A DNA stretch of 10,121 nt from Chitinophaga pinensis (lineage in GTDB: Bacteria; Bacteroidota; Bacteroidia; Chitinophagales; Chitinophagaceae), in NCBI GenBank assembly GCA_945872805.1, contig CAMCBE010000043.1, positions 1 to 10,121 on the forward strand. The letters run 5' to 3'. The notes beneath the pieces are model-generated. The model was given only the letters and a program-made list of their open reading frames with translations, was not told the origin of the DNA and did not search any database. Below, piece after piece: positions 1-4,577 of the stretch. Made by a program: the position numbers and the translations under genes. How positions within the stretch are numbered: the first letter of the stretch is position 1; each line of letters starts with the position of its first letter.

Positions 1-145
1 ACTGTGAAAATGCAATGGCCAGTGCAAGTGAGCCACTTCCTTCCTTTCCTAAAAACAACAGGGCATGACTTAATCTATTATGAGAAACTAGTTGAACTAA
101 TTTCTCCTTGATAGAAACTTGACCGGCTATTTCGGAGAATTGCAT
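1..145 (-). CDS. holB: DNA polymerase III subunit delta' (N-terminal part, runs off the left edge)
   Basis: The minus strand from the ATG at 145-143 encodes 48 residues beginning MQFSEIAGQVSIKEKLVQLV, followed by HNRLSHALLF and then LGKEGSGSLALAIAFSQ at the edge. This is the usual start of a clamp-loader AAA+ subunit: an 'I.GQ..IK..L' opening, then 'RLSHALLF' and the P-loop position. The P-loop reads GKEGSGSL and lacks the lysine of a working Walker A motif (GxxGxGKS/T). That fits delta', which does not hydrolyse ATP, better than the tau/gamma subunit. In the family, delta' helps load the sliding clamp onto DNA at the replication fork. The upstream sequence is A/T-rich with no Shine-Dalgarno motif. 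The gene is last in a row of minus-strand genes but is separated from gpx by 372 bp of repeats, so co-transcription is doubtful. The family call is firm; delta' rather than another clamp-loader subunit is likely but rests on 48 residues. Confidence 0.85.
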   Translation of the reverse strand, partial: MQFSEIAGQVSIKEKLVQLVSHNRLSHALLFLGKEGSGSLALAIAFSQ

Positions 146-212
146 TTCACGAAAGTACAATGCAAATGGGAATAGTAGAGGGGGGAAGAGAACTTTAAAC
201 TTTTTGGTTTTT

Positions 213-289
213 CGCTGAGCGCTGGACGCTGGGCGCTGAACGCTTTACGCTGAAGGCTAAGCGCTTGGGTTGGAAGTTATGGGTTAGGA
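213..289. repeat. Heptad array, CGCTnnn type passing into GTTnnnn type
   Basis: Eleven consecutive 7-bp units can be marked off without a slip. They start as CGCTGAG (213-219), CGCTGGA and CGCTGGG, pass through GGCTAAG and CGCTTGG (262-268), and become GTTGGAA, GTTATGG and GTTAGGA (283-289). The four bases CGCT stay fixed while the last three vary in the first part. The same 7-nt register runs on into the next array as far as 366, giving 22 in-phase units. No function is known to me. The tract is not coding. Confidence 0.85.
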
Positions 290-512
290 GTTAACAGCCG
301 ATCGCTTTTAACTCTTGCCTCTTGCCTATTGCCTATTGCCTCACTATGTGTTGGGAGTTCGGGGTTGGGGGGTTAACAGCCGATCGCTTTTAACTCTTGC
401 CTATTGCCTATTGCCTATTGCCTATTGCCTCACTATGTGTTGGGAGTTCAGGGTTGGGGGTTGAACTCTTGCCTATTCCCTATTGCCTCAAGCCTATTGC
501 CTCAAGCCTTGC
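290..512. repeat. Higher-order tandem repeat (82 and 88 bp) built from heptads
   Basis: Unit A (290-371, 82 bp) and unit B (372-459, 88 bp) each start GTTAACAGCCGATCGCTTTT. Each continues with a run of CCTATTG/CCTCTTG heptads, then a conserved CTATGTGTTGGGAGTTC segment (344-360 and 433-449), and ends in a G-run. B differs from A by one extra CCTATTG heptad, one G fewer in the G-run and a few substitutions. A third, degraded unit follows at about 460-512; it lacks the GCCGATCGC part and has CCTCAAG-type units. The array ends 6 bp before the gpx stop codon. Together with 213-289 it fills the holB-gpx gap; 146-212 is plain sequence in which I see nothing. Confidence 0.88.
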
Positions 513-517
513 AAAGC

Positions 518-1036
518 CTACTTAAGGTACCCCGCAATTTCAGCACCAGTCGGACTCACCTTGCTTGGGAAAACAGCAAGTAATTTTCCGTTTTCATCAA
601 GTAGGAACTTGGTGAAGTTCCAATTGATTTCACCGTCCATAGCACCGTTTTCGGTTTTTGAAGTGAGCCACTTGAATAAAGGATGAATATCTCCGCCCTT
701 AACAGAAACTTTTTCTGCCATCGGGAAGCTTACGCCATAATTTTTACTACAAAAGGATTTGATTTCTGAATTTGATCCAGGTTCTTGTCCGCCGAAGTTA
801 TTTGCAGGAAAGCCGACAATGACTAATTTTTGTTTATTGGCTTCAAATAATTTTTCTAATTCTGCATATTGAGGTGTATATCCACATTGAGAGGCCGTAT
901 TGACGATGAGTATTTTCTTTCCTTTGAATGCTGAAAAATCAATAGTGCCTCCGTCGATAGCTGATACCTTGAATGAGTGAATTGATTTAGGGCCTAACGC
1001 AAAAATTGAAAATGCTATAAGTATCATTTTTGTCAT
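518..1036 (-). CDS. Glutathione peroxidase family protein (thiol peroxidase), probably exported
   Basis: The 172-residue product has the glutathione-peroxidase fold signature. The peroxidatic cysteine is Cys51 in NTASQCGYTPQY, the catalytic Gln84 lies in FPANNFGGQEPGS, and Trp139-Asn140 lie in the NWNFTKFL motif; this is the usual Cys-Gln-Trp-Asn tetrad. Cys96 in IKSFCSK, before VSFPMAEKV, matches the position of the resolving cysteine in thioredoxin-dependent non-selenium family members. The enzyme would therefore be expected to reduce hydroperoxides using thioredoxin-like donors rather than glutathione. Residues 4-14 (MILIAFSIFAL) are hydrophobic and precede the start of the core domain at about residue 22, suggesting a signal peptide and a periplasmic location. 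Met4 is an alternative start; both leave the hydrophobic segment intact. Length is near the family norm plus leader. Heptad arrays lie on both sides. The family call is secure; export and reductant are inferred. Confidence 0.93.
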   Translation of the reverse strand: MTKMILIAFSIFALGPKSIHSFKVSAIDGGTIDFSAFKGKKILIVNTASQCGYTPQYAELEKLFEANKQKLVIVGFPANNFGGQEPGSNSEIKSFCSKNYGVSFPMAEKVSVKGGDIHPLFKWLTSKTENGAMDGEINWNFTKFLLDENGKLLAVFPSKVSPTGAEIAGYLK

Positions 1037-1090
1037 AAAATTATTTTTGAATGTTAAGATAACACTTTGCAGGGAATAAAGTTCATTGGC

Positions 1091-1160
1091 CGCTGGACGC
1101 TTTACGCTGGACGCTTTACGCTTTACGCTGGACGCTTTACGCTTTACGCTGAACGTTAAT
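1091..1160. repeat. CGCTnnn heptad array, left arm of an inverted pair
   Basis: Ten in-phase heptads: CGCTGGA (1091-1097), then alternating CGCTTTA and CGCTGGA units, CGCTGAA (1147-1153) and the degraded CGTTAAT (1154-1160). The tetramer CGCT is invariant in the first nine, and the three-base tail is only GGA, TTA or GAA. It lies just upstream of the gpx start (minus strand) and mirrors the array at 1222-1316. The spacer holds a further inverted repeat, TATTTAAT (1161-1168) / ATTAAATA (1178-1185), with a 9-nt loop. Confidence 0.9.
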
Positions 1161-1221
1161 TATTTAATTGCATGGTCATTAAATAGAGATAATTGAAAAA
1201 GATAAAATCGATAGAGCCTCT

Positions 1222-1316
1222 AGCGTTAAGCGCTAAGCGTCCAGCGCCAAGCGCTAAGCGTCCAGCGTCCAGCGTCCAGCGTCCAGCGTCCAGCGTTCAG
1301 CGCCAAGCGTCCCCTA
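1222..1316. repeat. nnnAGCG heptad array, right arm of the inverted pair
   Basis: Starting from AGCG at 1222-1225, twelve in-phase units ending in AGCG follow (1226-1309): TTAAGCG, CTAAGCG, TCCAGCG, CCAAGCG and so on, including five identical TCCAGCG units in a row (1261-1295). This is the reverse complement of the CGCTnnn vocabulary at 1091-1160. The last partial unit (1310-1316) includes the comF stop codon (1314-1316), so the array begins exactly where the gene ends. Read on the plus strand it gives a stop-free frame with a repeating S-A-K-R-P-A / S-V-Q-R-P-A peptide, which is a by-product of the 21-nt frame period and not a gene. Confidence 0.9.
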
Positions 1317-2000
1317 GATCGTATACGCCAACCCACAAATACCCACTGATTTTGCACCGTATTTTAGTAATACGCTTGCGCAGGCTTCAGTTGATGCCCC
1401 AGTGGTGATTACATCATCTATGATTACAATGTTTTTATCTAGTATTTCGCTTTGGTTGGAAATGTTAAAAATATCCTCCACATTCTCCCATCTTTCAATT
1501 CTTGATTTTTTTGTTTGGGTCGAGGTGTTTATTTCACGGGTGATTAAGGTGTCATAATAATTTAATAAGGTCGTTTTTTTTATTCCAGCACAAAGCAACG
1601 AGGCTTGGTTATACCCTCGGGAATATTCTTTTTTATAATGCAGTGGCATGGGAAGGCAGAAGTCTATTTCATTCTTTTTGAATATTGGGTGTAATTTGTT
1701 TCCCATCAGTTCACCCATAAAAACTCCAAGTTCTTCTTGCCCGCGGTATTTGATGTGGTGGATGATATGCTGAATTGGACTATCTATTTTATAATAGAGT
1801 GTGCTACACGCGAATTTAATGTTGGTTCTCCCCCAAAATAGTTTTTCAACAGGATTGTTTTCTATACGTTCAAATCCAGTATAGGGAAGGTTGTGATGGC
1901 AATCCATGCAAATCATTTCTCCTTCATTGATGTGCTGGGTATTACATCCCGGACAAATGGAAGGGAAGAATAGGTTGGATAGGCTGGAGAGGAAATTCAT
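1314..2000 (-). CDS. ComF family protein (amidophosphoribosyltransferase-like)
   Basis: The product is 228 residues from the ATG at 2000-1998 (MNFLSSLSNLFFPSICPGCN). It begins with a small zinc ribbon, Cys16-x2-Cys19 and Cys31-x2-Cys34. The phosphoribosyltransferase domain includes PMPLHYKKEYSRGYNQ (roughly 120-135) and the PRPP-binding loop NIVIIDDVITTGAST (190-204) near the C-terminus. This matches the ComF/GntX family, named for a competence-operon protein implicated in DNA uptake; the biochemical role in Bacteroidota is not settled. The frame stays open upstream to 2111, but those 37 codons are a translated heptad array (two copies of YYCLSTF, then related heptapeptides) with no family similarity, so I reject that start. 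The chosen start abuts the array with no Shine-Dalgarno motif. Length and motif order fit a complete gene. Confidence 0.92.
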   Translation of the reverse strand: MNFLSSLSNLFFPSICPGCNTQHINEGEMICMDCHHNLPYTGFERIENNPVEKLFWGRTNIKFACSTLYYKIDSPIQHIIHHIKYRGQEELGVFMGELMGNKLHPIFKKNEIDFCLPMPLHYKKEYSRGYNQASLLCAGIKKTTLLNYYDTLITREINTSTQTKKSRIERWENVEDIFNISNQSEILDKNIVIIDDVITTGASTEACASVLLKYGAKSVGICGLAYTI

Positions 2001-2103
2001 AAAGGGGATAGGCAATAGGAGAGAGGTAATAGGGGAAAGGCAATAGGAAAAAGTGGAAAGGCAATAGTAAAAAGTGGAGAGGCAATAGTAAAGAGGCAAT
2101 AGT
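2001..2103. repeat. TTGCCT-type heptad array between the four-helix gene and comF
   Basis: Read on the minus strand, fourteen heptads run in phase from 2103 to 2006: ACTATTG, CCTCTTT, ACTATTG, CCTCTCC, ACTTTTT and so on to CCTATCC. Five more bases lead into the comF ATG. The array fills the whole space between the four-helix stop codon (2108) and the comF start (2000). Any RNA continuing from the four-helix gene would carry it as the comF leader. It has the opposite orientation to the array at 2552-2767 on the other side of the four-helix gene. Confidence 0.88.
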
Positions 2104-2107
2104 ATTT

Positions 2108-2488
2108 TCAATTTTTGGGACTAAGATTATTTGAAAGGCTTTTAATTATTGAAAACAATATTTTATCTATCTCATCAGATTGTTTTAGAAGTATTATTGT
2201 TTCAGGGTCATCTATATAGCCAAGTTCTTTGGCAATTTCAATTTGTGTTTCAAGTTCATAGAGTGATCCTTTTGAGATTTGCAAGAATCGTATATAATCT
2301 TTGGTAGAATTTCTTCCATATCCTTCAGCTATATTTGATGGAATCGAAATTGAGCATTTTCGAATTTGGTTTACCAAACAAAATTTTTCATCTGGTGGAA
2401 ATTTTTTCAACGATTTATAGACAAGTAGGACAAGCTCTTTGGATTTTTGCCAAACAATTAAATCACGAAATGAACTAATTGATTTCAT
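2108..2488 (-). CDS. Four-helix bundle protein, S23 / 23S rRNA intervening-sequence protein (bIVP) family
   Basis: The 126-residue product has all the family landmarks. These are FRDLIVWQKSKELVLLVYKS near the N-terminus, FPPDEKFCLVNQIRKCSISIPSNIAEGYGR (about 30-59) with the hallmark 'SIPSNIAEG.GR', then YIRFLQISKGSLYELETQ and an amphipathic C-terminal helix. The family was first seen as ORFs within insertions in 23S rRNA genes of spirochaetes and others. It also includes the Avd accessory protein of diversity-generating retroelements, which forms a pentamer of four-helix bundles. Here there is no rRNA and no reverse transcriptase nearby, so it is a stand-alone member with unknown function. 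It is inserted between radA and comF, with heptad arrays of opposite orientation on each side. The start ATGAAATC follows GTGAA; there is no clear promoter. The family assignment is very firm. Confidence 0.94.
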   Translation of the reverse strand: MKSISSFRDLIVWQKSKELVLLVYKSLKKFPPDEKFCLVNQIRKCSISIPSNIAEGYGRNSTKDYIRFLQISKGSLYELETQIEIAKELGYIDDPETIILLKQSDEIDKILFSIIKSLSNNLSPKN

Positions 2489-2514
2489 TTCACAATGATA
2501 GTTATAGTAGTATC

Positions 2515-2536
2515 TGATGAAAAGAGAAAATCATCA
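2515..2536. repeat. Small inverted repeat upstream of the four-helix gene
   Basis: TGATGA (2515-2520) and TCATCA (2531-2536) are separated by a 10-nt A-rich spacer, 27 bp upstream of the four-helix start on the minus strand. It could be an operator or a weak hairpin in the leader, or chance in AT-rich DNA. I see no consensus promoter between it and the heptad array. Confidence 0.3.
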
Positions 2537-2551
2537 AATCGTAATGTGTAT

Positions 2552-2767
2552 TTACTCTTGCCTCGCTATGTGTTGGGAGTTCGGAGTTGGGGGGTTGTTC
2601 GCTCAGCGCTGAACGCTTCCACTCTTGCCTATTGCCTCCCTCCTCTCTCCTCTTGCCTCATTACTATTGCCTCATTACTCTTGTCTCTCTATGTGTTGGG
2701 AGTTCGGAGTTGGCTGTTGAACGCTGAACGCCTTTTACTATTGCCTATTGCCTCTCTACTCTTGCCT
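2552..2767. repeat. Mixed heptad array between radA and the four-helix gene
   Basis: All vocabularies occur together here: TTGCCTn units, CGCTnnn units (about 2600-2620), GAACGCT/GAACGCC (2719-2732), and two copies of the 25-bp element starting CTATGTGTTGGGAGTTC (2566-2590 and 2689-2713). The same element is found twice at 344-457. From 2621 to 2767 twenty-one heptads follow in one register, even where the array passes from CCTCATT-type to GGGAGTT-type and back to ATTGCCT-type. The tract ends 4 bp before the radA stop codon. Plus-strand open frames across it are repeat translations. Confidence 0.88.
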
Positions 2768-2771
2768 CCAA

Positions 2772-4139
2772 TTACTGAAATATCGTCTTATACACCTCCT
2801 CAATCAACGCTACAGAAACTATCTTGATGCCAAGGGATTTGTTTTCGTTTCTTCTGTTGTATTTGCTGACTACAATTTTTTCGAATCCAAGTTTTTCCGC
2901 TTCAGATATGCGTTGATCAATTCTATTCACTGCACGAATCTCTCCACTTAAGCCGATCTCGCCAGCGAAACAAATTTTTTGCGACAGCGGAACATCTTCA
3001 TATGAACTGAGTAGTGCAAATACCATGGCTAGGTCTATAGCAGGGTCCTCAATTTTTAAACCACCTGCAATATTGACAAAGACATCTTTTGTTCCGAAAT
3101 GAAAGCCACCTCTTTTTTCCAAGACTGCAAGAAGCAATTGTAATCTTCTTAAATCAAACCCACTGGCTGTACGTTGTGGTGTGCCATAGACTGACGGTGT
3201 AACTAATGCCTGGACTTCAACAAGCAATGGCCTTAGTCCTTCCATCGTTGCCCCAATTGCAATACCACTTAGTTGTTCTTCCTTTTGGTTTATTAATATG
3301 TCCGATGGATTGGTTACTGGTTTCATGCCTACTCCAGTCATTTCATAAATCCCCAGTTCTGCCGTAGAGCCGAAACGATTTTTTGTAGTGCGTAATATTC
3401 TATACGCATAATGTTGATCTCCTTCGAATTGAAGAACAGTATCCACCATGTGTTCTAATAGTTTTGGTCCTGCAATGCTACCATCTTTAGTGATATGTCC
3501 AATTAAAAAAACAGGTGTCTGTGTTTCTTTAGCAAAGCGTTGAAACTCTGCAGTGCATTCACGTATCTGAGAAATGGTACCTGGTGATGAATCTATATAA
3601 GGGGATTGTAATGTTTGAATTGAATCCACAATCACAAGTTGTGGTTTTATTTTTTTTATTTCTTGAAAGATTGTTTGTGTTGAAGTTTCGGTGAGTAAAT
3701 AAAATGCATCGTGGCTTACATTAATTCTATTCGCGCGCATTTTTATTTGTTGTTCACTTTCTTCACCACTTATATATAATACACGGAGTTCATGCATCAT
3801 CAATGCGTCTTGCAAAAACAAGGTTGATTTCCCAATGCCAGGTTCACCTGCAACAAGCACTAAACTTCCAGGAACGATTCCTCCACCTAGAACGCGATTT
3901 AGTTCATCATCTTTTGTAATGATTCGTTCATGTTCATTTGCTTCAACATCATTCAGCTCAATGCTTTTTGAATTTGTAGATCTAGTTTCTTTCCAACTTT
4001 GTTTTGCAGGTGATGATTCTTTATGAATAATTTCTTCTGTGAATGTATTCCATTCATTGCATGCCGGACATTTACCTGCCCACTTTGCAGATTCATATCC
4101 GCAACTTTTGCAGAAGAATGCTTTTTTAATTTTGCTCAT
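2772..4139 (-). CDS. radA: DNA repair protein RadA/Sms
   Basis: The product is a complete 455-residue RadA, the usual family length. Domains in order: a C4 zinc finger (Cys10, Cys13, Cys24, Cys27 in CKSCGYESAKWAGKCPACNEWN); a RecA-like ATPase with Walker A GEPGIGKS (98-105) and Walker B LVIVD (168-172); the RadA-specific KNRFG motif (253-257); and a C-terminal Lon-protease-like domain (about 285-455, with GGLKIEDPAIDLAMVFAL and FAGEIGLSGEIRAV). The family acts as a cytoplasmic branch-migration helicase in recombinational repair, working with RecA, and in some bacteria takes part in natural transformation. The Lon-like part normally has no protease activity and builds the hexamer. The start ATGAGC is preceded by A-rich sequence with no Shine-Dalgarno motif. 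Upstream are an array and a possible minus-strand terminator (4320-4352), which would insulate it from further upstream transcription. Confidence 0.97.
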   Translation of the reverse strand: MSKIKKAFFCKSCGYESAKWAGKCPACNEWNTFTEEIIHKESSPAKQSWKETRSTNSKSIELNDVEANEHERIITKDDELNRVLGGGIVPGSLVLVAGEPGIGKSTLFLQDALMMHELRVLYISGEESEQQIKMRANRINVSHDAFYLLTETSTQTIFQEIKKIKPQLVIVDSIQTLQSPYIDSSPGTISQIRECTAEFQRFAKETQTPVFLIGHITKDGSIAGPKLLEHMVDTVLQFEGDQHYAYRILRTTKNRFGSTAELGIYEMTGVGMKPVTNPSDILINQKEEQLSGIAIGATMEGLRPLLVEVQALVTPSVYGTPQRTASGFDLRRLQLLLAVLEKRGGFHFGTKDVFVNIAGGLKIEDPAIDLAMVFALLSSYEDVPLSQKICFAGEIGLSGEIRAVNRIDQRISEAEKLGFEKIVVSKYNRRNENKSLGIKIVSVALIEEVYKTIFQ

Positions 4140-4150
4140 GTTTTAATAGT

Positions 4151-4189
4151 TGATAGATAGAGAGGCAAGGAGGCAATAGGCAGTAGTGG
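4151..4189. repeat. Short heptad array in the radA leader
   Basis: On the minus strand this reads as ACTACTG, CCTATTG, CCTCCTT, GCCTCTC and a degraded tail ending about 11 bp before the radA ATG. Its orientation is opposite to the plus-strand array at 4268-4319, so the pair can fold back across about 80 bp. Between them is a smaller inverted repeat, GTGCT (4234-4238) / AGCAC (4249-4253). Confidence 0.7.
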
Positions 4190-4267
4190 TTATGAGACGT
4201 TGATACTGTTTTATTTTTTCACTCTAACATTTCGTGCTATAATTTTTCAGCACTGTAAAATTTAATT

Positions 4268-4319
4268 ACTATTGCCTCTTTCCTCCTTGCCTCTTTCCTC
4301 CTTCTTCCTTGCCTCTTTT
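4268..4319. repeat. Pyrimidine-rich heptad array upstream of radA
   Basis: Seven in-phase units on the plus strand: ACTATTG (4268-4274), CCTCTTT, CCTCCTT, GCCTCTT, TCCTCCT, TCTTCCT, TGCCTCT. The plus strand is almost pure pyrimidine between the G positions. The array ends where the T-run side of the minus-strand terminator begins (4320). Confidence 0.75.
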
Positions 4320-4352
4320 AAAAACCAAAGGGCCGGTAGAAACCAGCCCTTT
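4320..4352 (-). terminator. Intrinsic terminator reading on the minus strand
   Basis: Arms 4327-4336 and 4343-4352 pair over ten positions (AAAGGGCCGG with CCAGCCCTTT) with one C-A mismatch and a six-base loop TAGAAA. On the minus strand the hairpin is followed by GG and five T. On the plus strand no T-run follows, so it should work only in the minus direction. No protein gene lies upstream of it on that strand, which suggests it ends a short RNA or protects radA from antisense transcription out of the susC upstream region. Confidence 0.7.
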
Positions 4353-4401
4353 AGTACTTACTAACCCATTAAATTCTAACACTAAATTACAAATTGCTCC
4401 C
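4320..4401 (-). ncRNA. Candidate small RNA between radA and susC
   Basis: The candidate is bounded by a minus-strand promoter match (4408-4435) and the terminator at 4320-4352, which together predict an RNA of about 80 nt starting near 4401. I do not recognise a known RNA family. A GTG-initiated frame starts close to the expected RNA 5' end and stays open through the hairpin, but it has no protein-like look and would be leaderless, so I favour a non-coding RNA. Alternatives are a short leader RNA or a decayed gene end. There is no direct proof of transcription. Confidence 0.35.
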
Positions 4402-4407
4402 ACATTA

Positions 4408-4435
4408 CAAAATTAATTTTTGGGGTTGTGCACAA
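4408..4435 (-). promoter_or_regulatory. Bacteroidota-type promoter match for the candidate small RNA
   Basis: On the minus strand TTG (4435-4433) is followed after 17 nt by TAATTTTG (4415-4408). This fits the TTG-N17-23-TANNTTTG consensus described for Bacteroidota housekeeping sigma factors, with all fixed positions matched. The spacing is at the short end. Its placement about 55 bp upstream of a terminator hairpin adds support. Confidence 0.4.
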
Positions 4436-4442
4436 GTTTTTT

Positions 4443-4477
4443 TTTGTCACTGAAACACATTCGTTGGGTTATTTTTG
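4443..4477 (+). promoter_or_regulatory. Possible distal susC promoter
   Basis: TTTG (4443-4446) and TATTTTTG (4470-4477) match the two promoter boxes of Bacteroidota, with a 23-nt spacer at the upper limit. A start near 4484 would give susC a 5' leader of about 450 nt. A second TANNTTTG box, TAAATTTG at 4888-4895, lies 40 bp before the susC ATG but has no TTG at the right distance upstream. I cannot say which one, if either, is used. Confidence 0.3.
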
Positions 4478-4498
4478 AGTCGAAAGCATGTACAACTG

Positions 4499-4577
4499 TA
4501 TGATAATCATATTTTTATGAAAATAAGTCTTGTACGACTTACGTTGCTCCAACCAGTTCATTTTTTAATGATAATCA
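4499..4577 (+). promoter_or_regulatory. Paired ATGATAATCA palindromic sites upstream of susC
   Basis: Site 1 (4499-4511) is the palindrome TATGATAATCATA with 6-bp arms. Site 2 (4567-4577) is AATGATAATCA, with the same TGATAATCA core at 4569-4577. The cores are 68 bp apart. The core equals the centre of the classical 19-bp Fur box, but neither site continues the match on both sides. Between them is the inverted repeat TAAGTC-N6-GACTTA (4524-4541). Such an arrangement suggests operator sites controlling susC. Iron control would fit a TonB-dependent transporter, but the regulator is not known and no regulator gene is in the window. Confidence 0.35.

Noticed and set aside
483..686. Plus-strand 67-codon open frame
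   Set aside because: It begins in a heptad array and continues antisense to the gpx 3' end, which is clearly coding on the other strand.
1193..1408. Plus-strand 71-codon open frame
   Set aside because: It translates the AGCG heptad array into a repeating S-A-K-R-P-A type peptide and then runs antisense into comF.
2108..2488. Diversity-generating retroelement or 23S rRNA intervening sequence
   Set aside because: The four-helix protein resembles Avd/bIVP, but there is no reverse transcriptase, no template/variable repeat pair and no rRNA in the window.
213..2767. CRISPR array
   Set aside because: Units are 7 bp with no unique spacers of uniform length and no cas genes; the structure is direct heptads.
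2001..2767. Classical insertion sequence or MITE
   Set aside because: There is no transposase, no sharp terminal inverted repeat and no target-site duplication that I can define; the bounding repeats are heptad arrays of variable length.
2495..2951. Two plus-strand open frames over the radA-four-helix gap
   Set aside because: They are made of heptad repeats and the antisense end of radA, with no protein-like composition.
4327..4352. Bidirectional terminator
   Set aside because: Only the minus strand has a T-run after the hairpin; on the plus strand the stem is followed by AGTACTTAC.
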